From contig CAJNDS010002579.1 of assembly GCA_905221605.1 (NCBI GenBank), positions 914,734 to 978,733 on the forward strand: DNA of 64,000 nt, given 5' to 3'. The translations under genes were made by a program, and so were the position numbers. The stretch's first letter is position 1; each line of letters begins with the position of its first letter. Shown here piece by piece: positions 37,698 through 49,792 of this stretch. The notes under the pieces are model-generated. The model made no database searches, was not told where the DNA came from, and saw nothing but the letters and a program-made list of their open reading frames with translations. Source of the DNA: Symbiodinium natans (Eukaryota > Sar > Dinophyceae > Suessiales > Symbiodiniaceae).

Positions 37698-37770
37698 TCT
37701 TAATGGGATTCGAACTGGCAACGTGTCAATTAGTAAGGCGACGCCTTATCCATTAATTAGGCTGATCGCT
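37698..37770 (-). other. tRNA-derived relic
   Basis: On the minus strand a B-box-like AGTTCGAATCCC (37705-37716) follows, at normal distance, a D-arm with GCCT-AATTAATGGATA-AGGC (37744-37763), as in tRNAs that read GCCTAATGGATAAGGC. The T-stem and acceptor do not pair and the anticodon loop is 8 nt, so it is a pseudogene or a SINE head, not a working tRNA. Confidence 0.4.
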
Positions 37771-37854
37771 CGAGTTCTTTATTGGGGGCTCCCCTCAAAT
37801 CGGTAATCCGGCCTCTCCAATCCTTAACCTCAATTTCTTAATTTGAGGGTTTTG

Positions 37855-37862
37855 GGGTCCCG

Positions 37863-37897
<35 letters not shown>

Positions 37898-38664
37898 TGA
37901 AATTCTTAATTTTCCGGACTGCCCCCCACCCCACCCCTCGATTTCTTAAATTTAAGAAATCCAGCCCCTCAATTTCTTAAATTTAAGAAATCCAGCCCCT
38001 CGATTTCTTAAATTTGGGGTCCAGCCCAATTCCCCTCAAATTAAGAAATCCAGCCTAAATTGGAGGGTTTTGGCCAAAAATAAGAAATTCCTCCCACCCC
38101 CCCCCCCCCCCCCCCCCCACCCCCAAATAAAAAATCCAGCCCCTCGATTTCTTAAATTTAAGAAATCCAGCCCCTCGATTTCTTAAATTTGGGGTCCAGC
38201 CCAATTCCCCCCTCCCCCCCCCCACCCTCAAATTAAGAAATCCAGCCTAACTTGGAAGGTGATTTCTTAAACTTAACAAATCGAGGGGCTGGATTTCTTA
38301 AACTTAAGAAATCGAGGGGCTGGATTTCTTATTTAGGGGGGGGAGGGGGGAGGTGGGTGGGTGGAGGAATTTCTTATTTTAGGCCAAATCCCTCCAATTC
38401 AGGCTGGATTTCTTAATTTGAGGGGGGGCGGGGGGGGGGGGGGGGGGGGGGGAATTGGGCTGGACCCCAAATTAAAGAAATCGTGGGGCTGGATTTCTTA
38501 AAATTAAGAGATCGAGGGGCTGGATTTCTTAAATTTCAGAAATTGAGCGGCTGGATTTCTTAAATTTAAGAAATCGAGGGGCTGGATTTCTTATTTAGGG
38601 GGGGGGGGGGGGGGGGGAACCCTCCAATTTAGGCTGGATTTCTTAATTTGGGGGGGGGGGGGGG
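37855..38664. repeat. Large AT-rich inverted repeat with poly-C/poly-G tracts
   Basis: Left arm repeats AAGAAATCCAGCCCCTCGAT with poly-C tracts. The right arm repeats its complement (ATCGAGGGGCTGGATTTCTT) with poly-G tracts. The centre is near 38265. Several TTAAATTTAAGAAAT palindromes are nested inside. No coding potential. Confidence 0.85.
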
Positions 38665-38678
38665 GTGGGTGGCTTAAA

Positions 38679-41390
38679 TAGGGTCTATTTGGAAGCTGGG
38701 ACTCGGGTTTTCTTATAGCCATACACGTTTCCACGAGGGTACGCTGCTGTCACGTCAGTCGTACTATGGAGGCCTCAGGAACAAGAACCAGGTAGTTCCT
38801 CTTTTCTCTTCTCTTTTTCTCCTCAATCCTAAAGTCGAAGGCTCTCGTGAGGAGAAGAGAAGGGAGAGAAGGAGGGAAAGATAAGAGGAACACGATTTTC
38901 ATGGGAAGAGCCAAGAAAAGAATAGAAGAGAGATAAAACAAGGCGCAAAGAAGATGGTACTCTTCTTTATCTATCCTCTCTCCCTTATCTCTCCGTTCCC
39001 TCTGTCTTTTCGAAATGAGAAAAACAAAAAGAAAGATGAAAAGAAGAAGGGTTAGGAAAAGAGCCGAAGAGATAGGCCGAAAAGAGGGGTATGGTGAAGT
39101 ACGGCAAAGGTCCACGCACAAGGAGTCACCTTCTGCTTACCCTTCCACTGCTTGATTTTACAAGCTCCTTTCTTGTGTTTTATCAGTTAAAATTAAAAGG
39201 AAACAGAAGGAGAGAAGGGAAAGGGAAGTGAGAGAGGAGAGACAACAAGGAGGCCATTTTAATTTCCTGTGAGTTATCAAAAGGAATGCAATATTATGGG
39301 AAGAGCAATGGAAAAAAGAGTGGAAGAGAAATTAAGACAGGAGAGGGAGGTGCAAAAATAAGGCAAAGAGAAGATGGTGCCGTTTTCATCTCACCTCTCG
39401 TTCTTATCTTCCTCTTCTCTGGTTCTTTTCCCTGTGAAATAAAAAAACAAAAGGAAGGACAATGAACATATAAAGGAACCCGTTTTCGTTTTCCGTTTGG
39501 GCACAAGGAAAAAAAACAGAGGCGATAGGGCGAGAGGAGGGGTTTGCTGAAGCATGGGGAGGGTGTACGGGCAAGGGGCCAACTCCGCCCACTTCCCCCA
39601 TCCATTGAAAGAGGAAAAGGAACAGGGCCTCCATTCCCCTCTTATTCTTCCTTTCTTGCGTTTTTGTCGTTTAGAAGGGAACAGGAGAAGAGGAGGGAGA
39701 GAGAAGGAGAGAGGAGACATAAAAAGGGTTGCATTTTTAATGGGAAGAGCAAAGAAAAGACCAGAAGAGAGATGATGGGAGAAGAGGGGGAGACAAAACA
39801 AGGCGCACAGAAAATGGGCAGATAAGAAGAGAGGAAAGGGAATGACCAAGTACAATGAGGAGTTCTTCAATTTCCCTCCCTATCTCTTATGTTACTTTTC
39901 CTTCTTGTGGGGTGTCCCTTTTTCTCTTGAAGATGCAGAAAACGATTGAAAAGGACACCCGTTCCATCGCCCATATGTAGGGAAAGAGAGAGAATCATGA
40001 GCATCAGCTGGGCTTGCTGCCAATCCAACATGGGCGTCCCTTTTAATCGCATTCTGTGTCCTTTTTTCTCGCTTGAAGATGCAGAAAACGATCCAAAAGC
40101 ACATCTGTTGGAGGAAGAGAGAAGGAGAGAGGAGAGATACCAAGGATTGCATATTTAATGGGAAGAGCAAGGAAGAGAATAGAAGACAGATGAATAGAGA
40201 AGATGGCGCTCTTCTTTATCTATTCTCTCTCCCTTGTTTCTCCCTTCCCTCTTTCTTTTCGAAATGAGAAAAACAAAAAGGAAGAACTATGAGAAGGAGA
40301 AGAGTAAGGAAAGGAACAGAAGAGATAGGCGAGAGGATGAATATGATGGAGTATTATGGAAAGGCTCACGCGCAAGGAGTCACCCTCTGCTTACCTTTTC
40401 ACTGCTTTATCATATGAGTTCCTTGCTTGTGTTTTATCAGTTAAAAGGAAGCGGAAGAAGAGAAGGGAAAGGGAAGTGAGAGAGGAAAGATAACAAGGAT
40501 GCTATGTTTCCCGAAGCGTGCTGCAAGGAATAGAAGAGACAGGAAGCAAGGAGACGGAATCACAAAATAAGGCGCAAAGCTGTACATATCATCTCTCCCT
40601 TGTCTCTCCCTATTCCCTTTCGAACTAGAAAAAACCATTCTTGCTTTTCACAGATAGGTTCCCTCTCTCCTCTTCAGGAAATCCCCTTTCCCTTATGTTG
40701 CTTTTTGAAGCGAATAAGAAAAATAGCAGATAAGAAGAGAGGAAAGGGTCAATTTCCCTCCCTATCTCTTATGTTGCTTTTCCTTCTTGTGGGGTGTCCC
40801 TGTTTCTCTTGAAGATGCAGAAAACGATTGAAAAGGACACCCGTTCCATCGCCCATGTGTAGGGAAAGAGAGAGAATCATGAGCATCAGCTGGGCTTGCT
40901 GCCAATCCAACATGGGCGTCCCTTTTAATCGCAGTCTGTGTCCTTTTTTCTCGCTTGAAGATGCAGAAAACGATCCAAAAGCACATCTGTTGGAGGAAGA
41001 GAGAAGGAGAGAGGAGAGATACCAAGGATTGCATATTTAATGGGAAGAGCAAGGAAGAGAATAGAAGACAGATGAATAGAGAAGAGGGAGAGACAAAACA
41101 AGGCGCAGAGAAGATGGCACTCTTCTTTATCTATTCTCTCTCCCTTGTTTCTCCCTTCCCTCTTTCTTTTCGAAATGAGAAAAACAAAAAGGAAGAACTA
41201 TGAGAAGGAGAAGAGTAAGGAAAGGAACAGAAGAGATAGGCCGAGAGGATGAATATGATGGAGTATTATGGAAAGGCTCACGCGCAAGGAGTCACCCTCT
41301 GCTTACCTTTCCACTGCTTTATCATATGAGTTCCTTTCTTGTGTTTTATCAGCAGAAGAGAAGGGAAAAGCAAAAATTGAGCCCAACATT
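38679..41390. repeat. Copy A: GA/TC strand-switching block
   Basis: Alternates GA-rich and TC-rich 50-150 nt runs. Contains an internal duplication of period about 884 bp (39873 onward repeats from 40757). The phrase CAAGGAGTCACC-x-TCTGCTTACC recurs three times. Stop-poor because of strand bias, so the frames are artefacts. Confidence 0.85.
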
Positions 41391-42529
41391 TTAGGACCAG
41401 GGCTTGCGATCTGACTCTTTGGAGCAAAAATCGATTCCAAAATCTTAGGGACCAGGGCTTGCGATGTTACTCTTTGGAGCAAGAAATGAGCCCAAAATCT
41501 TAAAGACCGGGGCTTGCGATTTCACCTTTTGGAGCAAATACTGGGCCCAAAATCTTAGGGACCAGGGCTTGCGATTTGACTCTTTGGAGCAAAAACTGGG
41601 CCCAAAATCTTAGGGACCAGGGCTTGCGATGTTACTCTTTGGAGCAAAAACTGGGCCCCAAATCTTCGGGACCAGGGCTTGCGATGTCACTCTTTGGAGC
41701 AAAAATTGAACCCAAAATCTTAGGGACCAGGACTTGCGATGTCACTCTTTGGAGCAAAAACTGGGCCCCCAATCTTAGGGACCAGAGCTTGCTATGTCAC
41801 TCTTTGGAGCAAAAATTGAACCCAAAATCTTAGGGACCAGGGCTTGCGATTTGACTCTTCGGAGCAAAAACTGGGCCCCAAATCTTAGGGACCAGGGCTT
41901 GCGATGTTACTCTTTGGAGCAAAGATTGAACCCAAAATCTTAGGGACCAGGGCTTGCGATTTGACCCTTTGGAGCAAAAACTGGGCCCAAAATCTTAGGG
42001 ACCAGGGCTTGCGATTTGACTCTTTGGAGCAACTGGGCCCAAGATCTTAGGGACCAGGGCTTGCGATGTCACTCTTTTGGGCAAGAAATGAGCCCAAAAT
42101 CTTAGGGAGCAGGGCTTGCGATTTGACCCTTTGGAGCAAAAACTGTGCCCCAAATCTTAGGGACCAGGGCTTGCGGTTTGACTCTGTGGAGCAAAAATTG
42201 AACCCGAAATCTTCGGGACCAGGGCTTGCGATTTGACTCTTCGGAGCAAGAAATGAGCCCAAAATCTTAAGGACCAGGGCTTGCTTTGGAGCAAAAAACT
42301 GAGTCCAAAATCTTAGGGACCAGGGCTTGCGATTTGACTCTTTGGAGCAAAAACTGGGCCCCAAATAATAGGGACCAGGGCTTGCGATGTTACTCTTTGG
42401 GGCAAGAAATGAGCCCAAAATCTTAGGGACCAGGGCTTGCGATGTTATTCTTTGGGGCAAGAAATGAGCTCAAAATCTTAGGGACCAGGGCTTGCGATGT
42501 CACTTTTTGGAGCAAAAACTGTGCCCTAG
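41391..42529. repeat. Copy A: 55-bp satellite (short version)
   Basis: About 21 monomers around GACCAGGGCTTGCGATTTGA and CTCTTTGGAGCAAAAACTGG. Both strands stay open at three-monomer periodicity, giving false repeat proteins. Confidence 0.95.
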
Positions 42530-42896
42530 TATTGGGGGGAGGAGGGCTCGTGATTTAGTATTGGGAGGAGGCCCGGGCTCGTAAATTAGTATTGGGGGGA
42601 GGCCCGGCTCGTGATTTAGTATTGCGGGAGGCCCGGGCTCGTGATTTAGTATTGGGGGGAGGCCCGGGCTCGTGATTTAGTATTGGGGGGAGGCCCGGCC
42701 TCGTAATTTGGAGGCCCGGGCTCGTGATTTAGCCCGGGCTCGTGATTTTTAGTATTGGGGGGAGGCCCGGGCTCGTGATTTAGTATTGCGGGAAGGCCCG
42801 GGCTCGTAATTTAGTATTGGGGGGAGGCCCGGGCTCGTGATTTAGTATTGGGGGGAGGCCCGGGCTCGTGGTTTAGTATTGGGGGGAGGAGGATGC
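42530..42896. repeat. Copy A: 31-bp GC-rich satellite
   Basis: Units of GGCCCGGGCTCGTGATTTAG plus TATTGGGGGGA, about 12 copies with some truncated. Confidence 0.95.
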
Positions 42897-43853
42897 CCCA
42901 GCCCCCACCCCCCATTTGGAAATAAATGAAATACTTGAATTAATTGAAATAATTGAATTAATTCAATTAATTCAATTAATTGATTTATTTCCAAAGGGGA
43001 GGTGGAATTAATTTAATTAATTGAATTAATTCAATTATTTCAATTAATTCAAGTAATTCATTTATTTCCAAATGGGGGGGATTCCCCAGCCCCCACCCCC
43101 CCCTTTGGAAATACATGAATTAATTGAATTAATTCAATTAATTCAATTAATTCAATTAATTCAATTAATTCATTTATTTCCAAAGGGGAGGTGGAATTAA
43201 TTGAATTAATTCAATTATTTCAATTAATTCAATTAATTCAATTAATTCAATTAATTCAATTATTTCCAAATGGGGGGATTCCCCAGCCCCCACCCCTCCC
43301 CCCCCTTTGGAAATAAATTAATTAATTGAATTAATTAAATTAATTGAATTAATTGAAATAATTGAATTAATTCAACTAATTCAATTAATTCCACCTCCCC
43401 TTTGGAAATAAATGAATTAATTGAATTAATTGAAATTCAATTAATTCAATTAATTCAATTAATTCAATTAATTCAATTAATTCAATTAATTCAATTAATT
43501 CAATTAATTCATTTATTTCCAAAGGGGGTGGAGGGGTGGGGGCTGGGGAATCCCCCCCATTTGGAAATAAATGAATTAATTGAATTAATTGAATTAATTG
43601 AAATAATTGAATTAATTGAATTAATTGAATCAATTCAATTAATTCAATTAATTCAATTAATTCAATTAATTCAATTAATTCAATTAATTCCACCCCCCCC
43701 TTTGGAAATAAATGAATTACTTGAATTAATTGAATTAAGTCAATTAATTTAAATTAATTCAATTAATTCATTTATTTCCAAAGGGGGGGGGTGGGGGCTG
43801 GGGAATCCCCCCCATTTGGAAATGAATGAACTAATTGAACGAAATTATTTAAA
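42897..43853. repeat. Copy A: AATTAATT fold-back modules
   Basis: Each module runs TTTGGAAATAAATGAATT, (GAATTAATT)n, (AATTAATTC)n, AATTCATTTATTTCCAAA: a long inverted repeat. Spacers read GGGGGCTGGGGAATCCCCCC. Confidence 0.92.
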
Positions 43854-44556
43854 CTATCGCGGCTCGATTTGGCCAAATTTTGCCGGGCAGCCTGCGGGCA
43901 AAATTTGGCCAAAGCGGGCTGCTCTTCGTATGCCATGAGAAATGCGCGGCTCGATTTGGCCAAATTTTGCCCGGAGGCTGCCCGGCAAAATTTGGCCAAA
44001 TCGAGCCGCGCATTTCTCAGCGCGTACGACGAGCAGCCCGATTTGGCCAAATTTTTTGCCCGCAGACTTCCCGGCAAAATTTGGCCAAATCGAGCCGCGA
44101 TAGTTTAAATAATTTCGGGCCTCCAGAAAGGCGCGGCTCGATTTGGCCAGATTTTGCCGGGCAGTCTGCGGGCAAAATTTGGCCAAATCGGGCTGCTCGT
44201 CGAACGCGATGAGAAATGCGCGGCTCGATTTGGCCAAATTTTGCCGGGCAGCCTCCGGGCAAAATTTGGCCAAATCGAGCCGCGGCCCGAAATTTTTAAA
44301 CTATCGCGGCTCGATTTGGCCAAATTTTGCCGGGCAGCTTCCGGGCAAAATTTGGCCAAATCGGGCTGCCCTTCGTATGCGATGATGAGAAATGCGTGGC
44401 TCGATTTGGCCAAATTTTGCCCGGAGGCTGCCCGGCAAAATTTGGCCAAATCGAGCCGCGATAGTTTAAATCATTTCGGGCCTCCAGAAAGGCGCGGCTC
44501 GATTTGGCCAAATTTTGCCGGGCAGCCTCCGGGCAAAATTTGGCCAAATCGAGCTG
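43854..44556. repeat. Copy A: perfect-hairpin array
   Basis: Tandem hairpins built on GGCTCGATTTGGCCAAATTT and its complement, with 12-nt loops such as GGGCAGCCTCCG, joined by linkers with ATAGTTTAAATAATTTCGGG. Confidence 0.92.
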
Positions 44557-45046
44557 GGGGGGTGGGGTCTGGGGAATCCCCCCCATTTGGAAATAAATGA
44601 ATTAATTGAATTAATTGAATTAATTGAATTAATTCAATTAATTAAATTAATTCAATTAATTCCACCCCCCCTTTGGAAATAATGAATTAATTGAATTAAT
44701 TGAATTAATTGAATTAATTGAATTAATTGAATTAATTCAATTAATTCAATTAATTCATTTATTTCCAAAGGAGGGGGAGGGGTGGGGGCTGGGGAATCCC
44801 CCCCATTTGGAAATAAATGAATTAATTGAATTAATTGAATTAATTGAATTAATTGAATTAATCGAAATAATTCAACTAATTCAATTAATTCAATTAATTC
44901 ATTTATTTCCAAAGGGGAGGCGGAATTAATTGAATTAATTGAATTAATTCCAATTAATTCCAATTAATTCAATTAATTCAATTAATTCAATTAATTCAAT
45001 TAATTCAATTAATTCAATTAATTCATTTATTTCCAAAGGGGGGGTT
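44557..45046. repeat. Copy A: second AATTAATT fold-back region (cut by gap)
   Basis: Same modules as at 42897; ends TTTCCAAAGGGGGGGTT directly at the Ns. Confidence 0.9.
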
Positions 45047-45146
45047 NNNNNNNNNNNNNNNNNNNNNNNNNNNNNNNNNNNNNNNNNNNNNNNNNNNNNN
45101 NNNNNNNNNNNNNNNNNNNNNNNNNNNNNNNNNNNNNNNNNNNNNN
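45047..45146. other. Assembly gap, 100 N
   Basis: Exactly 100 N, a placeholder length. By alignment to copy C about 0.4 kb of copy A and 1.67 kb of copy B are missing. Confidence 1.
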
Positions 45147-46198
45147 GAGAGGATGAATATGATGGAGTATTATGGAAAGGCTCACGCGCAAGGAGTCACC
45201 CTCTGCTTACCTTTTCACTGCTTTATCATATGAGTTTCTTTCTTGTGTTTTATCAGTTAAAAGGAAGCGGAAGAAGAGAAGGGAAAGGGAAGTGAGAGAG
45301 GAAAGATAACAAGGATGCTATGTTTCCCGAAGCGTGCTGCAAGGACTAGAAGAGACAGGAAGCAAGGAGACGGAATCACAAAATAAGGCGCAAAGCTGTA
45401 CATATCATCTCTCCCTTGTCTCTCCCTATTCCCTTTCGAACTAGAAAAAACCATTCTTGCTTTTCACAGATAGGTTCCCTCTCTCCTCTTCAGGAAATCC
45501 CCTTTCCCTTATGTTGCTTTTTGAAGCGAATAAGAAAAATAGCAGATAAGAAGAGAGGAAAGGGTCAATTTCCCTCCCTATCTCTTATGTTGCTTCTTGT
45601 GGGGTGTCCCTGTTTCTCTTGAAGATGCAGAAAACGATTGAAAAGGACACCCGTTCCATCGCCCATGTGTAGGGAAAGAGAGAGAATCATGAGCATCAGC
45701 TGGGCTTGCTGCCAATCCAACATGGGCGTCCCTTTTAATCGCAGTCTGTGTCCTTTTTTCTCGCTTGAAGATGCAGAAAACGATCCAAAAGCACATCTGT
45801 TGGAGGAAGAGAGAAGGAGAGAGGAGAGATACCAAGGATTGCATATTTAATGGGAAGAGCAAGAAAGAGAATAGAAGACAGATGAATAGAGAAGAGGGAG
45901 AGACAAAACAAGGCGCAGAGAAGATGGCACTCTTCTTTATCTATTCTCTCTCCCTTGTTTCTCCCTTCCCTCTTTCTTTTCGAAATGAGAAAAACAAAAA
46001 GGAAGAACTATGAGAAGGAGAAGAGTAGGAAAGGAACAGAAGAGATAGGCCGAGAGGATGAATATGATGGAGTATTATGGAAAGGCTCACGCGCAAGGAG
46101 TCACCCTCTGCTTACCTTTCCACTGCTTTATCATATGAGTTCCTTTCTTGTGTTTTATCAGCAGAAGAGAAGGGAAAAGCAAAAATTGAGCCCAACAT
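45147..46198. repeat. Copy B: GA/TC block (3' part)
   Basis: Matches 53037-54097 of copy C with few differences, including a 4-base deletion near 45594. Confidence 0.9.
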
Positions 46199-48426
46199 TT
46201 TAGGACCAGGGCTTGCAAACTGACTCTGTGGAGCAAAAATCGATTCCAAAATCTTAGGGACCAGGGCTTGCGATGTTACTCTTTGGAGCGAAGATTGAAC
46301 CCAAAATCTTAGGGCCAGGGCTTGCGATTTGACCCTTTGGAGCAAAAACTGGGCCCAAAATCTTCGGGACCAGGGCTTGCGATTTGACTCTTTGGAGCAA
46401 AAATCGACCCAAAAATCTAAGGGACCAGGGCTTGCGATTTTACTCTTTGGCGCAAAAACTGGGCCCCAAATCTTAGGGACCAGGGCTTGCGATGTCACTC
46501 TTTGGAGCAAAATTGAACCAAAGTCTTAGGGACCAGGGCTTGCGATTTGACTCTTTGGAGCAAAAACTGTGCCCAAAATCTTAGGGAGCAGGGTTTGCGA
46601 TTTGACTCTTTGGAGCAAAAACTGGGCCCCAAATCTTAGGGACCAGGGCTTGCGGTTTAACTCTTTGGAGCAAAAATTGAACCCAAAATCTTAGGGACCA
46701 GGGCTTGCGAGTTGACTCTTTGAACCAAAAACTGGGCCCAAAATCTTAGGGACAAGGGCTTGCGATGTCACTCTTTGGAGCAAAAAATGAACCCAAAATC
46801 TTAGGGACCAGGGCTTGCGATTTGACTCTTTGGAGCAAAAACTGGGCCCAAGATCTTAGGGGCCAGGGCTTGCGATGTCACTCTTTGGAGCAAAAAATGA
46901 ACCCAAAATCTTAGGGACCAGGGCTTGCGATTTGACTCTTTGGAGCAAAAACTGGGCCCCAAATCTTAGGGGCCAGGGCTTGCGATTTGACTCTTTGGAG
47001 CAAAAATTGAACCCAAAATCTTAGGGACCAGGGCTTGCGATTTGACTCTTCGGAGCAAAAACTGGGCCCAAGATCTTAGGGACCAGGGCTTGCGATGTCA
47101 CTCTTTGGAGCAACAATGAATGCAAAATCTTCGGGACCAGGGCTTGCGATGTCACTCTTTGGAGCAAAAAACGAACCCAAAATCTTAAGGACCAGGGCTT
47201 GCGATGTCACTCTTTGGAGCAAAAATTGAACCCAAAATCTTAGGGACCAGGACTTGCGATGTCACTCTTTGGAGCAAAAACTGGGCCCCAAATCTTAGGG
47301 ACCAGGGCTTGCGATGTCACTCTTTGGAGCAAACAATGAACCCAAAATCTTAGGGACCAGGGCTTGCGATGTTACTCTTTGGAGCAAAAACTGGGCCCCA
47401 AATCTTAGGGACCAGGGCTTGCGATGTCACTCTTTGCAGCAAAAATTGAACCCAAAATCTTAGGGACCAGGACTTGCGATGTCACTCTTTGGAGCAAAAA
47501 CTGGGCCCCCAATCTTAGGGACCAGAGCTTGCGATGTCACTCTTTGGAGCAAAAATTGAACCCAAAATCTTAGGGACCAGGGCTTGCGATTTGACTCTTC
47601 GGAGCAAAAACTGGGCCCCAAATCTTAGGGACCAGGGCTTGCGATGTTACTCTTTGGAGCAAAGATTGAACCCAAAATCTTAGGGACCAGGGCTTGCGAT
47701 TTGACCCTTTGGAGCAAAAACTTGGCCCAAAATCTTAGGGACCAGGGCTTGCGATTTGACTCTTTGGAGCAACTGGGCCCAAGATCTTAGGGACCAGGGC
47801 TTGCGATGTCACTCTTTTGGGCAAGAAATGAGCCCAAAATCTTAGGGACCAGGGCTTGCGATTTGACTCTTTGGAGCAAAAACTGTGCCCCAAATCTTAG
47901 GGACCAGGGCTTGCGATTTGACTCTTTGGAGCAACTGGGCCCAAGATCTTAGGGACCAGGGCTTGCGATGTCACTCTTTTGGGCAAGAAATGAGCCCAAA
48001 ATCTTAGGGAGCAGGGCACGCGATTTGACTCTTTGGAGCAAAAACTGTGCCCCAAATCTTAGGGACCAGGGCTTGCGGTTTGACTCTGTGGAGCAAAAAT
48101 TGAACCCGAAATCTTCGGGACCAGGGCTTGCGATTTGACTCTTCGGAGCAAGAAATGAGCCCAAAATCTTAAGGGCCAGGGCTTGCTTTGGAGCAAAAAA
48201 CTGAGTCCAAAATCTTAGGGACCAGGGCTTGCGATTTGACTCTTTGGAGCAAAAACTGGGCCCCAAATAATAGGGACCAGGGCTTGCGATGTTACTCTTT
48301 GGGGCAAGAAATGAGCTCAAAATCTTCGGGACCAGGGCTTGCGATGCTACTCTTTGGGGCAAGAAATGAGCTCAAAATCTTAGGGACCAGGGCTTGCGAT
48401 GTCACTTTTTGGAGCAAAAACTGTGC
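46199..48426. repeat. Copy B: 55-bp satellite
   Basis: About 40 monomers; the right half is nearly the same monomer order as copies C and D. Confidence 0.95.
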
Positions 48427-48798
48427 CCTAGTATTGGGGGGAGGAGGGCTCGTGATTTAGTATTGGGAGGAGGCCCGGGCTCGTAAATTAGTATTGGGGG
48501 GAGGCCCGGCTCGTGATTTAGTATTGCGGGAGGGCCGGGCTCGTGATTTAGTATTGGGGGGAGGCCCGGGCTCGTGATTTAGTATTGGGGGGAGGCCCGG
48601 CCTCGTAATTTGGAGGCCCGGGCTCGTGATTTAGCCCGGGCTCGTGATTTTTAGCATTGGGGGGAGGCCCGGGCTCGTGATTTAGTATTGCGGGAAGGCC
48701 CGGGCTCGTAATTTAGTATTGGGGGGAGGCCCGGGCTCGTGATTTAGTATTGGGGGGAGGCCCGGGCTCGTGGTTTAGTATTGGGGGGAGGAGGATGC
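48427..48798. repeat. Copy B: 31-bp GC-rich satellite
   Basis: Same order of full and truncated units as copies A and C. Confidence 0.95.
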
Positions 48799-49792
48799 CC
48801 CAGCCCCCACCCCCCATTTAAAAATAATAAATGAATTACTTGAATTAATTGAAATAATTGAATTAATTCAATTAATTCAATTAATTCAATTAATTGATTT
48901 ATTTCCAAAGGGGAGGTGGAATTAATTTAATTAATTGAATTAATTCAATTATTTCAATTAATTCAAGTAATTCATTTATTTCCAAATGGGGGGGATTCCC
49001 CAGCCCCCACCCCCCCCCTTTGGAAATAAATGAATTAATTCAATTAATTGAATTAATTGAATTAATTCAATTAATTCAACTAATTCAATTAATTCAATTA
49101 ATTCAATTAATTCAATTAATTCAATTAATTCATTTATTTCCAAAGGGGAGGTGGAATTAATTGAATTAATTGAAATAATTCTTAATTCAATTAATTCAAT
49201 TAATTCATTTATTTCCAAATGGGGGGGATTCCCCAGCCCCCACCCCCCCTCCCCTTTGGAAATAAATGAATTAATTGAATTAATTGAATTAATTGAATTA
49301 ATTGAATTAATTGAATTAATTGAATTAATTGAATTAATTGAATTAATTGAATTAATTGAATTTCAATTAATTCAATTAATTCATTTATTTCCAAAGGGGA
49401 GGTGGAATTAATTGAATTAATTCAATTATTTCAATTAATTCAATTAATTCAATTAATTCATTTATTTCCAAAGGGGGGGGAGGGGTGGGGGCTGGGGAAT
49501 CCCCCCATTTGGAAATAATTGAATTAATTGAATTAATTGAAATAATTGAATTAATTGAATTAATTGAATTAATTGAATCAATTCAAATAATTCAATTAAT
49601 TCAATTAATTCAATTAATTCCACCCCCCCCTTTGGAAATAAATAAATTAATTTAATTAATTGAATTAATTGAATTAATTGAATTAATTCAATTAATTCAA
49701 TTAATTCATGTATTTCCAAAGGGGGGGGGTTGGGGCTGGGGAATCCCCCCCATTTGGAAATGAATGAACTAATTGAACGAAATTATTTAAAC
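48799..49792. repeat. Copy B: AATTAATT fold-back modules
   Basis: Number of 9-bp units per arm differs from copies A and C, showing active length change. Confidence 0.92.

Larger units (their letters stand above)
38665..45046. repeat. Higher-order tandem repeat, copy A
   Basis: Starts GTGGGTGGCTTAAATAGGGT. Same block order as copy C but with about 1 kb less 55-bp satellite, and cut at the assembly gap at the point matching about 58,770 of copy C. Confidence 0.95.

Noticed and set aside
38750-41394. Lys/Arg/Glu-rich and Phe/Leu/Ser-rich frames in the GA/TC block
   Set aside because: Product of purine/pyrimidine strand bias that removes stops; the frames change with small indels between copies.
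41391-42529. Open frames of 60-140 codons with repeated ILGTRACD and SQALVPKI motifs, in all satellite copies
   Set aside because: They follow the 55-bp period (three monomers make 165 bp) and are open on both strands; they come from the satellite, not from a gene.
43402-43752. ELIELIELI / QLIQLIQLI open frames
   Set aside because: Direct translation of the 9-bp AATTAATTG/C units; no protein-coding meaning.
43854-44556. Frames with AKFCPEAARQNLAKSS repeats (up to 256 codons in copy C)
   Set aside because: The same motif appears on both strands because the DNA is an array of perfect hairpins.
43854-44556. CRISPR-like array (regular repeats with spacers)
   Set aside because: Spacers are themselves repeated and the repeats are long perfect hairpins in a eukaryotic satellite.
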